Shown here: positions 1 to 7,882 of the stretch, in pieces
Layout of the letters: each line of letters opens with the position of its first letter
How positions within the stretch are numbered: the first letter of the stretch is position 1
Assembly: GCA_963729875.1 (NCBI GenBank)
Contig: CAVSPR010000003.1
Location: 62,001 to 126,000 of the forward strand
DNA length: 64,000 nucleotides
From: DATBSL01 sp963729875
GTDB taxonomy: Bacteria; Acidobacteriota; Vicinamibacteria; Fen-336
Reading direction: 5' to 3'
Program-made: the position numbers and the translations under genes
The notes under the pieces: model-generated
What the model was told of the DNA's origin: nothing
The model's input: the letters and a program-made list of their open reading frames with translations, nothing else
Database searches by the model: none

Positions 1-668
1 AGGCGCGGGTTGCGGGCGTCGTTGTGCGCCCAGAGGTTGTGGTGGAGCGTGACCCCGCCTGCGGCCCGCACGAGCGACCCGTAGCCGTGCGACCCCTTGC
101 GGTGGACGCTGCGGTTCAGGGCTTCCGCGATCAGGCACCACTGGACGGTGACGTCCGCCACGTCACCGCTGAGCGAGAGGCTCTCGTCCACCGACCACCC
201 GGCGGAGCAGTGGTCGAGGATCACCCGTCGGGACCCGCTTCCCACCGTGACGCCGTCGACCTCGCTCCCGGAGACGTTGCCGGGCCGGAAGCGCAGGTGG
301 CGCACCACGACGTCGTGGGTCTGGACCTCGACCGCCTGTCCCCGGAAGCAGATGCCGTCGCCAGGCGCCGTCTGGCCGGCGATCGTCAGGAAGGGCTCGC
401 CGATCACGACCTTCGTCCGCAGGGTGACGAGGCCCCCGATCCGGAACACCACCGTGCGGGGTCCCCGGGCCTCGACCGCCGCCCGGAAGCTGCCAGGGCC
501 GGAGTCGTCGAGGTTGACGACGAAGACGACCCGGCCTCCCCGGCCCCCTGGCGTCGCGGCGCCGAAGCCCTCGGCGCCGGGAAACGCCGGAGGTGGCCCC
601 GCTGGGTGAGCCGGAGCGACGAGAGCGGAGAACGCGAGTCCGGCGACGAGAGAGCCGATGCCCTTCAT
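1..668 (-). CDS. Secreted pectate lyase, polysaccharide lyase family 1-like (3' end outside window)
   Basis: Cleaves polygalacturonate by beta-elimination outside the cytoplasm. The reverse strand reads a signal peptide (MKGIGSLVAGLAFSALVAP), then FPGAEGFGAATPGGRGG, VNLDDSGPGSFRAAVEA, ITIAGQTAPGDGI-type and HHNLWAHNDARNPR segments. These are the hallmark order of the right-handed beta-helix pectate lyases. The frame is open to base 1 with at least 222 residues, so the catalytic C-terminal half is missing. The start at 668 is chosen because the signal peptide begins there. No Shine-Dalgarno sequence is visible, and a TATGAT box lies 12 bases upstream. It is divergent from the DUF4861/GH28/KduI/KduD unit, consistent with joint pectin use. 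Family assignment rests on motifs, not a search. Confidence 0.85.
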   Translation of the reverse strand, partial: MKGIGSLVAGLAFSALVAPAHPAGPPPAFPGAEGFGAATPGGRGGRVVFVVNLDDSGPGSFRAAVEARGPRTVVFRIGGLVTLRTKVVIGEPFLTIAGQTAPGDGICFRGQAVEVQTHDVVVRHLRFRPGNVSGSEVDGVTVGSGSRRVILDHCSAGWSVDESLSLSGDVADVTVQWCLIAEALNRSVHRKGSHGYGSLVRAAGGVTLHHNLWAHNDARNPR

Positions 669-680
669 CAAGCGACAGCC

Positions 681-709
681 ATCATAGCTGCTCCAAAGTG
701 GTCAGACAA
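681..709 (-). promoter_or_regulatory. Promoter of the pectate lyase with overlapping operator half-site
   Basis: On the minus strand TTGTCT (709-704), a 17-base spacer and TATGAT (686-681) form a good sigma-70-like promoter. The predicted transcript starts about 6 bases before the ATG at 668. TGGTCAGACAA at 699-709 covers the -35 box and resembles the palindrome at 854-868 (core GGTC-N-GAC). A repressor bound here would block the promoter. Confidence 0.55.
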
Positions 710-853
710 ACTCTTGACAGAGCAACGCCTGGTATCACAAACTTCGACCTGACTCGGATGCGTCACCTCTGGCCCAACAGCCTGTCAATCATGAATCGAA
801 CGCGTGGTGACGGCGTCGGCCTGCTTCGAGTGGATGCCGCGTTTTCGGGCACG

Positions 854-868
854 ATTGGTCTGACCAAT
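854..868. promoter_or_regulatory. Perfect palindromic operator, FadR/GntR type
   Basis: ATTGGTCTGACCAAT is a 15-base perfect inverted repeat with a single central base. It matches the ATTGGT-N3-ACCAAT form bound by FadR-subfamily GntR regulators such as PdhR and LldR, and is close to the UxuR/ExuR form, which has a 2-base centre. It lies in the divergent region between the pectate lyase and the polyuronate operon, about 105 bases before the DUF4861 start. No GntR gene is visible in the window. Confidence 0.6.
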
Positions 869-973
869 ATCCTCCATGACTCGGGGCCGGTGCCGCTCGT
901 CCCGCATGTTCCCGTCCGGCGCACCGGACGGGAGTCGGGCGGCTCCGGAACCGGCCTTTCCCGGAGAAAAACG

Positions 974-2128
974 ATGCGAACGATCGCTGCCGTGACCCTC
1001 GCCCTCCTCCCCGCGGCCGTCGCGACCGGCGAGAGCGCACCCGTCCGGGTACGGGTGCGGAACGCGCTCGACGCCCCTCGCCCCTCGGAGATGGTCGAGC
1101 TGACGGCGGCCGTCCTTTCCGGGGCCTTCAAGGCCGAGGAGCTGCCGCGTCTCGTCGTCACCGAGGCGGAAACCGGGCACGAGGTCCTGGCGCAGGCCGT
1201 CGACGAGGACGGCGACGGTGTCTTCGACCAGCTCGTCTTCCTCTCCGCCTTCAAGGCCGGCGAGGCCCGGGAGTTCCTCGTTTCACAGGGCCAGCCGCGC
1301 AAGCCACGCCGGGAGGACTTCCGCGTCTACGGCCGCTTCGTGCGCGAGCGCGAGGACGACTTCGCCTGGGAGAACGACCGGGTCGCCTTCCGGGCCTACG
1401 GCGAGGCCCTGGAGACGTTCGCGAAGGAGCCGCTCACCAGCAGCGCGGTGGACGCCTGGAGCAAGCGCACCCGCCGCCTGGTGCTGAACGACTGGTACCT
1501 CGTGGACGACTACCACCGCGACCACGGCGAGGGCGGCGACTTCTACCCGGCGGGCAAGAGCCGCGGCTGCGGCGGCAGCGGCCTGATGATCGACGGCGCG
1601 CTGGCCGTCTCGAAGAACTTCCGCTCCTCGCGCGTGCTCGCAAGCGGCCCCCTCCGGCTGGTCTTCGAGCTCTCCTACCCCGAGTGGGAGAAGCCTGGCC
1701 TGAAGGTGACCGAGGTCAAGCGCGTCACCCTCGACGCCGACCGCCACTTCAACCGGTTCGAGAGCTTCTACACGATGGACGGCGACGTCACGTGGGCCGC
1801 CGGCATCCGCAAGGCCGCGGGCGTCGTGCCGCGCGTCGACCGCGAGCTCGGCGTCGTGCGGACATGGGAGCACCTGACCAACTACGGCGACAACGGCTGG
1901 CTCGGCTGCGGCCTCGTGGTCGATCCCGGCACGGTCGTGGACGTGACGGAGGCGGCCGGCAATCAGCTGGTGGTGGCGCGGACGCCGAAGGGCCGGCCGG
2001 CGACCTGGTACGCGGGCTCCGGCTGGGACGGCAGCGGCGACTTCAACGACCTCGCCGCGTGGGACCGCTACGTCGACGCCTTCGCCGCGCGCCTGCGCTC
2101 GCCGCTGAAGGTGGAGGTGGTGCGGTGA
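974..2128 (+). CDS. Secreted DUF4861 protein of pectin/polyuronate locus
   Basis: A 384-residue protein. It has a signal peptide (MRTIAAVTLALLPAAVA), then an Ig-like first part (EMVELTAAVLSG) and a larger domain with FAWENDRVAFRAYG, KSRGCGGSG and WEHLTNYGDNGWLGCG blocks. This layout is that of the DUF4861 family, which in Bacteroidota and Acidobacteriota sits beside pectinases and whose reaction is not firmly known. The start is fixed by GGAG 7 bases upstream and by the signal peptide. The open frame extends upstream to 593 but that part is not protein-like. Its stop overlaps the GTG of the GH28 gene (GTGA), so the two are probably translated together. A role in handling rhamnogalacturonan or polygalacturonate fragments in the periplasm is inference. 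Confidence 0.8.
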   Translation: MRTIAAVTLALLPAAVATGESAPVRVRVRNALDAPRPSEMVELTAAVLSGAFKAEELPRLVVTEAETGHEVLAQAVDEDGDGVFDQLVFLSAFKAGEAREFLVSQGQPRKPRREDFRVYGRFVREREDDFAWENDRVAFRAYGEALETFAKEPLTSSAVDAWSKRTRRLVLNDWYLVDDYHRDHGEGGDFYPAGKSRGCGGSGLMIDGALAVSKNFRSSRVLASGPLRLVFELSYPEWEKPGLKVTEVKRVTLDADRHFNRFESFYTMDGDVTWAAGIRKAAGVVPRVDRELGVVRTWEHLTNYGDNGWLGCGLVVDPGTVVDVTEAAGNQLVVARTPKGRPATWYAGSGWDGSGDFNDLAAWDRYVDAFAARLRSPLKVEVVR

Positions 2129-3492
2129 AACGCAGGACGCTCGCGGTCGTCCTGACCCTCTCGGCCGCCATCGCCGGAGGGCAGGAGGCGGGCCCGCCCC
2201 CGGTCGAGGATCCCTGGGCACGCCTGCCCGCCATCCTCGCGAGGATCCAGGCCCCCGTCTTCCCCGACCGCGACTTCCTCATCACGCGATACGGTGCCCG
2301 GCCCGATGGGCAGACCGACGCGACGGGCGCCTTCCGCACCGCCATCGACGCCTGCCACCGCGCCGGCGGCGGCCGCGTGGTGGTGCCGCCCGGGGTCTTC
2401 CTCACCGGCCCCATCCGCCTCGAGTCCAACGTCAACCTGCACGTGTCCGAGGGCGCGACGGTCCGGTTCTCCCGCGACCCTGGCGCCTACCTCCCGGTCG
2501 TGCGGACGCGCTGGGAAGGCGTCGAGCTCATGGGCTACTCGCCGCTCGTCTACGCCTACGAGCAGCACGACATCGCGATCACGGGCAAGGGCACGCTGGA
2601 CGGTCAGGCGGACGGCGAGCACTGGTGGCCCTGGAAGAGGAACGGCCACCCCCAGAGCCAGAAGCCCGACCGCGACCGGCTCTTCGCCCAGGCCGAGGCC
2701 GGGGTGCCGGTCGAGGAGCGCCTCTACGGCGCCAACCACTTCCTGCGGCCCCAGTTCGTGCAGCCGTACCGCTGCACGAACGTGCTGATCGAGGGCGTCA
2801 CGATCACGAACGCGCCGATGTGGCTCATCCACCCGGTGCTGTCGCGGAACGTGACCGTGCGCGGCGTCACCGTCGTCTCCTCGGGGCCCAACAACGACGG
2901 GTGCGACCCCGAGTCCTCGACCGACGTCCTGATCGAGGACACCCTCTTCGACACCGGCGACGACTGCATCGCGATCAAGTCGGGCCGCAACGCCGACGGG
3001 CGGCGGCTCGCCGCCCCGTCCGAGCGCGTCGTCATCCGCGGGTGCCGCATGCGTGCCGGCCACGGCGGCGTGACCATCGGCAGCGAGATGAGCGGGAGCG
3101 TTCGGGACGTCTTCGTCGAGAGGAGCCTGATGAGCAGCCCCGACCTCGAGCGGGGCATCCGGTTCAAGACGAACGCGGTGCGGGGAGGGACGATCGAGAA
3201 CGTGTTCGTGCGCGACGTCGAGATCGGCGAGACGGGCTCCGCGATCGACATCGACATGCTGTACGAGGAGGGCGCCGCCGGCGCCTTCGCCCCGGTCGTG
3301 CGCAACGTGGTGGTCGAGCGCATGACGGTACGGAAGGCGGCCTACGCCTTCTTCGTGCGGGGGCTCGAGGCCTCGCCGGTGCGGGGCCTCGCCGTGAGAG
3401 ACAGTGTCTTCCGGGGCGTGGCGAAGGGAAGCCGCCTCGAGCACGTGGAGGACCTCGTCCTCCGGAACGTGGTCCTCGAGCCGGCGGAGTGA
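2125..3492 (+). CDS. Glycoside hydrolase family 28 polygalacturonase
   Basis: Hydrolyses alpha-1,4 galacturonic acid linkages in pectin, outside the cytoplasm. The 455-residue product has a signal peptide (residues 1-20) and a parallel beta-helix. All four GH28 signature blocks are present: NNDGCD (256-261, the NTD motif), DTGDD (276-280, paired catalytic aspartates), GHGG (312-315) and RFKT (346-349, the RIK motif). The N-terminal YGARPDGQTDATGAF block is also typical. The GTG start at 2125 overlaps the previous stop. A GGTGGAGGTGG stretch upstream could serve as ribosome binding site. The presence of all catalytic carboxylates argues for an active enzyme. It may be an exo-acting oligogalacturonide hydrolase, but exo or endo mode cannot be read from the sequence. 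Confidence 0.92.
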   Translation: MKRRTLAVVLTLSAAIAGGQEAGPPPVEDPWARLPAILARIQAPVFPDRDFLITRYGARPDGQTDATGAFRTAIDACHRAGGGRVVVPPGVFLTGPIRLESNVNLHVSEGATVRFSRDPGAYLPVVRTRWEGVELMGYSPLVYAYEQHDIAITGKGTLDGQADGEHWWPWKRNGHPQSQKPDRDRLFAQAEAGVPVEERLYGANHFLRPQFVQPYRCTNVLIEGVTITNAPMWLIHPVLSRNVTVRGVTVVSSGPNNDGCDPESSTDVLIEDTLFDTGDDCIAIKSGRNADGRRLAAPSERVVIRGCRMRAGHGGVTIGSEMSGSVRDVFVERSLMSSPDLERGIRFKTNAVRGGTIENVFVRDVEIGETGSAIDIDMLYEEGAAGAFAPVVRNVVVERMTVRKAAYAFFVRGLEASPVRGLAVRDSVFRGVAKGSRLEHVEDLVLRNVVLEPAE

Positions 3493-3517
3493 GGACGGCA
3501 ACGTGGGAGGAGCGACG

Positions 3518-4342
3518 ATGGGCAACGAGCTGACGCTCGAACGGTGCGTGGTCCGTGGGACCCACCGGCACCGGGGACGCACGAGGTCGGTGGACCCCGT
3601 CACGACGGCGGCGCGGCAGCTGCACTACGGCCGCATCGTGCTGGACGAGGGCGAGGCCCCCCTGCGCTTCGCGACCGGGGGCCTCGAGACCGGGCTGATC
3701 GCCCTGCGCGGGCAGGCCGAGGTGAGGGCCGGGGGGAAGCCGTTCGCGATGGCCCCCTACGACGCGCTCTACGTGCCCCGCGACTTCGAGGTCGAGGTGC
3801 GCCCCGGCCCCGGGGGCTGCGACCTCGCGGAGGTGGCGGCCCCGGTCGAGAAGGCGTACCCGCTGCAGTTCGTCGCCTGGAAGGACGTCCAGAAGGACCC
3901 CGGCCTCCACTTCAAGGCCGGCTCCCCCCCTACCGAGCGAACCCTCAACATCCTCATCGGGAAGAACGTGGAGGCCGGGCGGATCGTCGCGGGCGTGACG
4001 TTCCCCGCTCCCGGCAACTGGATGTCGTGGCCCCCCCACGAGCACTCGGAGATGCTCGAGGAGGCGTATCTCTACATCGACATGCCCGCGCCCTCCTTCG
4101 GCATCCAGCTCGTCTACACCGATCCCCAGGTGCCCGAGCTGGCCGTGGTCGTGCGCGAGGGCGACGTGGTGCTCATGCCCCGCGGGTATCACCCGGGCGT
4201 CGGGGCCCCCGGCGGGTCGATCAACTTCCTGTGGATGATGGCGGCCCACCGCGAGGGTGTCGACCGCCAGTTCGGGGTGGTCAACGTCCAGCCCGAGTAC
4301 GCGGGCGGCGGATCGGGCCTCGAGGCCGGGAGGGCGAAGTGA
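3518..4342 (+). CDS. KduI/IolB-family isomerase, likely acting on a 4-deoxy-5-keto uronate
   Basis: A 274-residue double-cupin protein of the KduI/IolB family. The probable metal ligands are His174, His176, Glu181 and His225, in WPPHEHSEMLEE and PRGYHPG. KduI converts 5-keto-4-deoxyuronate to 2,5-diketo-3-deoxygluconate in pectin breakdown, and IolB performs the analogous step in inositol use. The metal-site blocks look closer to IolB (GNWMSWPPHEH, REGDVVLMPRGYHP). The neighbours, a GH28 upstream and KduD downstream, argue for the pectin reaction. GGGAGG lies 7 bases before the ATG, and its stop overlaps the GTG of kduD. No inositol genes are nearby. Family is sure, substrate is inferred from context. 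Confidence 0.8.
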   Translation: MGNELTLERCVVRGTHRHRGRTRSVDPVTTAARQLHYGRIVLDEGEAPLRFATGGLETGLIALRGQAEVRAGGKPFAMAPYDALYVPRDFEVEVRPGPGGCDLAEVAAPVEKAYPLQFVAWKDVQKDPGLHFKAGSPPTERTLNILIGKNVEAGRIVAGVTFPAPGNWMSWPPHEHSEMLEEAYLYIDMPAPSFGIQLVYTDPQVPELAVVVREGDVVLMPRGYHPGVGAPGGSINFLWMMAAHREGVDRQFGVVNVQPEYAGGGSGLEAGRAK

Positions 4343-5094
4343 GCGGCTCGTTCTCGCTGGACGGGCGCGTGGCGCTCGTGACCGGGGCCTCCGGCGGCCT
4401 CGGGGCGGCCTACGCAGTGGGGTTGGCCGAGGCCGGCGCCGACATTGCGGTCCACGACCGCAGCCCGGTCGACGAGACCTGCGAGCGGGTCCGCGCGCTC
4501 GGCCGGCGCGCGGCGGCGCTCCGCGGTGACATCACCGAGCCCCAAGTTCCGGACCGCCTGGTGCGCGAGACGCTCCAGGCCCTCGGCGCGCTCGACATCG
4601 TCGTCAACAACGCCGGCACGATCCGGCGCAGCCCGGCCGCCGAGACGAGCGACGAGGACTGGCTGGCGGTGCTCGACGTCAACCTCAACGCGGTGTTCCG
4701 GATGTGCCGGGCCGCCGGCCGCCACATGCTCGCCCACGGCCGCGGCAAGATCGTCAACGTCGCCTCGCTCCTCGCGTTCCAGGGCGGGATCCTCGTTCCC
4801 GCCTACGCCGCGACCAAGGGGGGCGTCGCCCAGCTCACCAAGGCGCTCGCCAACGAGTGGGCGGGCAAGGGCGTCAACGTGAACGCCATCGCCCCCGGCT
4901 ACGTGCGTACCGACAACACGGCGCCGCTCCAGGCCGACCCGGTGCGCAACAAAGCGATCGTCGATCGCATCCCGGCCGGCCGCTGGGCCGAGACCTCCGA
5001 CATCGTGGGCGGCGTGGTGTTCCTGTGCTCCCCCGCCTCCGACTACGTCCACGGCCACGTCCTCGTCGTGGACGGGGGCTGGATGGGCCGCTGA
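4339..5094 (+). CDS. kduD: 2-dehydro-3-deoxy-D-gluconate 5-dehydrogenase (short-chain dehydrogenase)
   Basis: A 251-residue classical short-chain dehydrogenase/reductase. The cofactor motif TGASGGLG is near residue 15, NNAG near 92, and the active-site Tyr and Lys are in YAATK near 157. The substrate-loop sequence APGYVRTDNTAPLQ and the C-terminal VDGGWMGR are typical of KduD. The enzyme interconverts 2,5-diketo-3-deoxygluconate and 2-keto-3-deoxygluconate, directly after the KduI step. Translation starts at GTG within the GTGA overlap with the isomerase gene. No KDG kinase or aldolase is present in the window, so the last steps must be elsewhere. Confidence 0.87.
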   Translation: MSGSFSLDGRVALVTGASGGLGAAYAVGLAEAGADIAVHDRSPVDETCERVRALGRRAAALRGDITEPQVPDRLVRETLQALGALDIVVNNAGTIRRSPAAETSDEDWLAVLDVNLNAVFRMCRAAGRHMLAHGRGKIVNVASLLAFQGGILVPAYAATKGGVAQLTKALANEWAGKGVNVNAIAPGYVRTDNTAPLQADPVRNKAIVDRIPAGRWAETSDIVGGVVFLCSPASDYVHGHVLVVDGGWMGR

Positions 5095-5110
5095 GGCGGG
5101 GGGGAACGGG

Positions 5111-6004
5111 TCAGGCCGAGCCCAGCGCAGCCAGCGGCGGGTACGGGGCGCCTTCCAGGAACACGGATCCAGAGAGACTCCCCGATTCCCAGTAGCGCCC
5201 CAGGATCTCGAGGGCGCCTGGCGTCGTGGGCGGCATCACGACGGTGGCGGCGAGGTCCCCGCGACCGACCATCGCCCGCCCCTCCTCCTCGAGACCGTCG
5301 CATCCGACGAGGGCCACGCGCGCGAGCTCCCGGAGACCCGGGCTCGCCGCCTGCCGGAGAAGGGCGCTCCTCGCCCCGCTCGCCATGGCGTCGTTCTGGC
5401 ACACGACGAGCCCCAGCGGGCGGTCGCGCTCGGCCCCCATGCGGAACCACTCCCCCAGCGCCTTCTCGGCCCCCTTCGCCGACCAGCGGCCGTCGATCTC
5501 GTGGACCGCGAAGCGGCCGCCGACCCCGTCGAGGAAGCCGCGCTTCCGGCCGACCGCGGCCGGGCTCGACGCGTCGCCGGTGATCAGGATGACGAAGGAG
5601 CCGGGACGGGCCAGGCGTTTCGCCTGGCGTGCCTGGATGTCGCCGATCCCGTCCTGACGGGGCGTCACGCCGGCGACGAGTGCCCGCGGATGCTCCCGCC
5701 TCAGCTCATCGACCCAGTCCGGAATCCGGTTGAGGAGGACCGTGGCCACACCCGCCCGGGGCAGGCGCTCCAACGGGGCTCGCGTCCACTGCCCTCCGGC
5801 CAGCATCACGAGCAGCCCGTCGATACGCGCCTCGCGCAGGTGGCGATTCAGGGAGTCGACCTGGGTCCACGAAGAGCCCAGGGCGAACTCCGGCTCGAGG
5901 AGATCGACCCCGCAGCGAGCGGCCGCGGCCCGTGCCTCGCGAACGAGGAGCTGCTGGTACAGGTTCTCCGGATCGTCGAGCAGGAGCGCCACCTTCCTGG
6001 CCAT
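5111..6004 (-). CDS. Cytoplasmic periplasmic-binding-protein-fold sugar-binding protein
   Basis: The 297-residue product has the two-lobed type I periplasmic-binding fold seen in LacI effector domains and ABC sugar-binding proteins. Its blocks are VALLLDDPENLYQQLLV, DGLLVMLAGG, VVCQNDAMASGARSAL and VALVGCDGLEEEG. It begins straight at the first strand of the fold (MARKVALLLDD), with neither a signal peptide nor a DNA-binding helix-turn-helix. It is therefore neither a transport protein nor a complete LacI repressor. AAAGGA precedes the ATG. It lies downstream of the SDR gene (48-base gap) and converges on kduD, so a sugar or uronate ligand is plausible. A partner protein that transmits the signal is not evident. 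Confidence 0.65.
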   Translation of the reverse strand: MARKVALLLDDPENLYQQLLVREARAAAARCGVDLLEPEFALGSSWTQVDSLNRHLREARIDGLLVMLAGGQWTRAPLERLPRAGVATVLLNRIPDWVDELRREHPRALVAGVTPRQDGIGDIQARQAKRLARPGSFVILITGDASSPAAVGRKRGFLDGVGGRFAVHEIDGRWSAKGAEKALGEWFRMGAERDRPLGLVVCQNDAMASGARSALLRQAASPGLRELARVALVGCDGLEEEGRAMVGRGDLAATVVMPPTTPGALEILGRYWESGSLSGSVFLEGAPYPPLAALGSA

Positions 6005-6052
6005 CGCCGTCCTTTCCCCGAATCCGAATCTCTCGCTGCCACTCCGCGCTGG

Positions 6053-7072
6053 TTACCGGTACCGCTCCTTGATCGTCGGGACGAGGTACTCGGAGAACGC
6101 CCGCGCCTCGTCGTAGCGGGGCGAGAAGCCCCAGTCGCGCCGGGCCGCGCCGTCGTCCACGTCGGCCGGCCAGGAGTCCACGATCTGCTGCCGCTTGAGG
6201 TGCGGCGCCCAGGTCACCTCCGCGCCGGGGAACGCCCGCAGGACGTGGAGGCGGATCTCCTCGGCGGAAGGGTTGAAGGCGCCGACGTTGTAGACGGTGC
6301 GGGTGAGCGCCTCCTTCGGGGCGGCCGCCAGCCTCAGCAGGGCTTCCACGCCGTCCGGCATCGCCATGAACGGGATGCGCGTGTCGGGGCGCACGAAGCA
6401 GGCGGAGGGCTGGCCCTGGGCCGCCGCGTGCAGCATCTCGGGCGCGTAGTCGGAAGTCCCGCCCGAGGGCACGGTGACCGCGGAGATGAGGCCGGGGAAG
6501 CGGACCGCGCGGAAGTCCACCTTGCCGGAGAGCGTCTCCGGCGCGAGCTGCTTGTAGTGCCGCGCGTAGTAGCGGCCCAGGTGCTCGCAGTAGAGCTTGT
6601 TGCAGCCGTACATCGTGGAGGGGACGTTCCAGTCGTCCTCCCGGACCCGGCCCGCCCGCGCTTTCGTCTCGACGTCGGGCATGCCGTACGCCGCGATCGA
6701 GCTCGGGTAGAGGAAGACCACGGGCCGGCCGTGCGACTCGCCTTCCCTCTGCGCGAACTCCAGCATGCGCAGCGTGCCCTCGACGTTCACCTGGTGGGCA
6801 GCGGTGGGCGTGAACTCCCCGCGGGTCGAGAGCAGCGCCGCGAGGTGGAAGACGAGGTCCACCTCGTACTCGGAGAGGATGCGCTCCAGGAGGGGTTCGT
6901 CGAGGATCGAGCCCGAGTACTGCTGCTGCACGAGCGCCCCCAGCCCCGGCTCGAGGGGCTTGAGGTCGAGGGTGACGATCGGACGCCGGCCCTCCCGGGC
7001 CAGGCTCTCGATGAGGCCGTGGCCGATCTCGCCGCTGGCCCCCGTGATGAGAACGACCGGCTTGCGCACCAT
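6053..7072 (-). CDS. NAD-dependent epimerase/dehydratase, L-threonine 3-dehydrogenase (SDR type)-like
   Basis: A 339-residue extended SDR. It has GASGEIGHG for NAD binding near residue 10, a catalytic Ser in YPSSIAAYG, and the Tyr/Lys pair in YGCNK. The stretch RFPGLISAVTVPSGGTSDYA followed by DTRIPFMAMPDGVEALL is characteristic of SDR-type threonine dehydrogenases rather than UDP-sugar epimerases. That enzyme oxidises threonine to 2-amino-3-ketobutyrate. The start at 7072 has a strong AGGAGG 5 bases upstream. The open frame continues further upstream but is not protein-like. A UDP-sugar or uronate dehydrogenase activity, suggested by the pectin genes nearby, is the main alternative. No 2-amino-3-ketobutyrate ligase gene is adjacent. 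Confidence 0.75.
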   Translation of the reverse strand: MVRKPVVLITGASGEIGHGLIESLAREGRRPIVTLDLKPLEPGLGALVQQQYSGSILDEPLLERILSEYEVDLVFHLAALLSTRGEFTPTAAHQVNVEGTLRMLEFAQREGESHGRPVVFLYPSSIAAYGMPDVETKARAGRVREDDWNVPSTMYGCNKLYCEHLGRYYARHYKQLAPETLSGKVDFRAVRFPGLISAVTVPSGGTSDYAPEMLHAAAQGQPSACFVRPDTRIPFMAMPDGVEALLRLAAAPKEALTRTVYNVGAFNPSAEEIRLHVLRAFPGAEVTWAPHLKRQQIVDSWPADVDDGAARRDWGFSPRYDEARAFSEYLVPTIKERYR

Positions 7073-7162
7073 GATGACCTCCTGCCCCGGGCGGACGGGG
7101 CGGCGAGCGGCCCAGTTTGGTCCCGGAGGCCCCGCCGAGGCAATAGACGAAGACCCGTCTCT

Positions 7163-7191
7163 TTGACTCCCCCCGGGGCCGGGAATACACT
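7163..7191 (+). promoter_or_regulatory. Promoter of the phosphatidyltransferase-hotdog-mobA unit
   Basis: TTGACT (7163-7168), a 17-base spacer and TACACT (7186-7191) form the best sigma-70-like promoter in the window. Transcription would begin near 7198, giving a leader of about 25 bases with GGGAG before the GTG at 7223. Confidence 0.6.
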
Positions 7192-7222
7192 CACGCCCTC
7201 GTCCGCCCTCGGGAGACCCTCC

Positions 7223-7882
7223 GTGCCCCCCCGCACCGTCACCTCGAAGCTCGGCGCGTTGCTCTCTCCGGTCCTCGACGCCCTCGTCCGCGCCCTCGCC
7301 CACGTGAGCGCGGACGTGCTCACGATGACCGGCCTCGCCCTCACCGGCGTCGCCTCCGCCTTCTTCGCCCTGGCCGGGGGTCCCTCCTACGTGAGCCCCG
7401 CGGTCCTGCGCATCGGCGGCGTCATCGCCCTCGTCGCCTCGATCTTCGACATGCTGGACGGCCGGGTGGCGCGACTGCGGGGGCGGGGGACGAAGTTCGG
7501 CGCCTACCTCGACTCCACCATGGACCGCTACTCGGACATGCTGCTGTACCTGGGGCTGCTCATCCTCTACGCCCGCCTCGAGCGCACCGGCCTCATGGTC
7601 CTCGTGTGGGTGGCGGCCTTCGGGAGCTTCATGACCTCCTACGCCCGCGCTCGGGCGGAGAGCCTCATCCCCCGCTGCCCGGTCGGCCTCATGGAGCGGC
7701 CCGAGCGCGTCGTGCTGGTCATCGCGGGGGCGATCCTGAACAAGATGGTGGCGGTCCTCTGGATCATCGCGATCCTCTCCAACATCACGGCCGTCCAGCG
7801 CGTGGTCTACACCTACGTCGAGCTCAAGCGGGGCTGGAGCACGATCTTCACCTCGCCGGACGAGAAGCGGGAGGACGTTTGA
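7223..7882 (+). CDS. CDP-alcohol phosphatidyltransferase family membrane protein
   Basis: A 219-residue inner-membrane enzyme that joins a CDP-activated lipid or alcohol to a second alcohol. It carries the full family signature D-x2-DG-x2-AR-x8-G-x3-D-x3-D at residues 76-101 (DMLDGRVAR ... GAYLDSTMD), so the metal-binding aspartates are intact. Several hydrophobic segments follow. The GTG start has GGGAG 7 bases upstream. Candidates include phosphatidylglycerophosphate synthase, phosphatidylinositol-phosphate synthase and related enzymes. The family motif does not identify the acceptor. It is coupled to the hotdog-fold gene by a TTGA overlap. Confidence 0.85.
   Translation: MPPRTVTSKLGALLSPVLDALVRALAHVSADVLTMTGLALTGVASAFFALAGGPSYVSPAVLRIGGVIALVASIFDMLDGRVARLRGRGTKFGAYLDSTMDRYSDMLLYLGLLILYARLERTGLMVLVWVAAFGSFMTSYARARAESLIPRCPVGLMERPERVVLVIAGAILNKMVAVLWIIAILSNITAVQRVVYTYVELKRGWSTIFTSPDEKREDV

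Larger units (their letters stand above)
669..973. other. Divergent intergenic region of the pectin locus
   Basis: This 305-base stretch has no convincing gene and lower GC than its flanks. It holds the minus-strand promoter at 681-709, a TTGACA at 714-719 without a well-spaced -10, the palindrome at 854-868 and a TATCCT at 868-873 that could be the plus-strand -10. The last 15 bases carry the GGAG ribosome binding site of the next gene. Confidence 0.6.

Noticed and set aside
714..719. TTGACA as a -35 box for the DUF4861 operon
   Set aside because: No TANNNT lies 16-18 bases downstream; the nearest, TATCAC, is 13 bases away.
593..973. Upstream extension of the DUF4861 reading frame
   Set aside because: The residues before 974 are not protein-like, and a signal peptide with GGAG ribosome binding site begins at 974.
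5501..6052. A plus-strand gene opposite the PBP-fold protein (part of a 793-codon frame)
   Set aside because: It is antisense noise. Only its 3' end from 7223 (CDP-alcohol phosphatidyltransferase) has family motifs.
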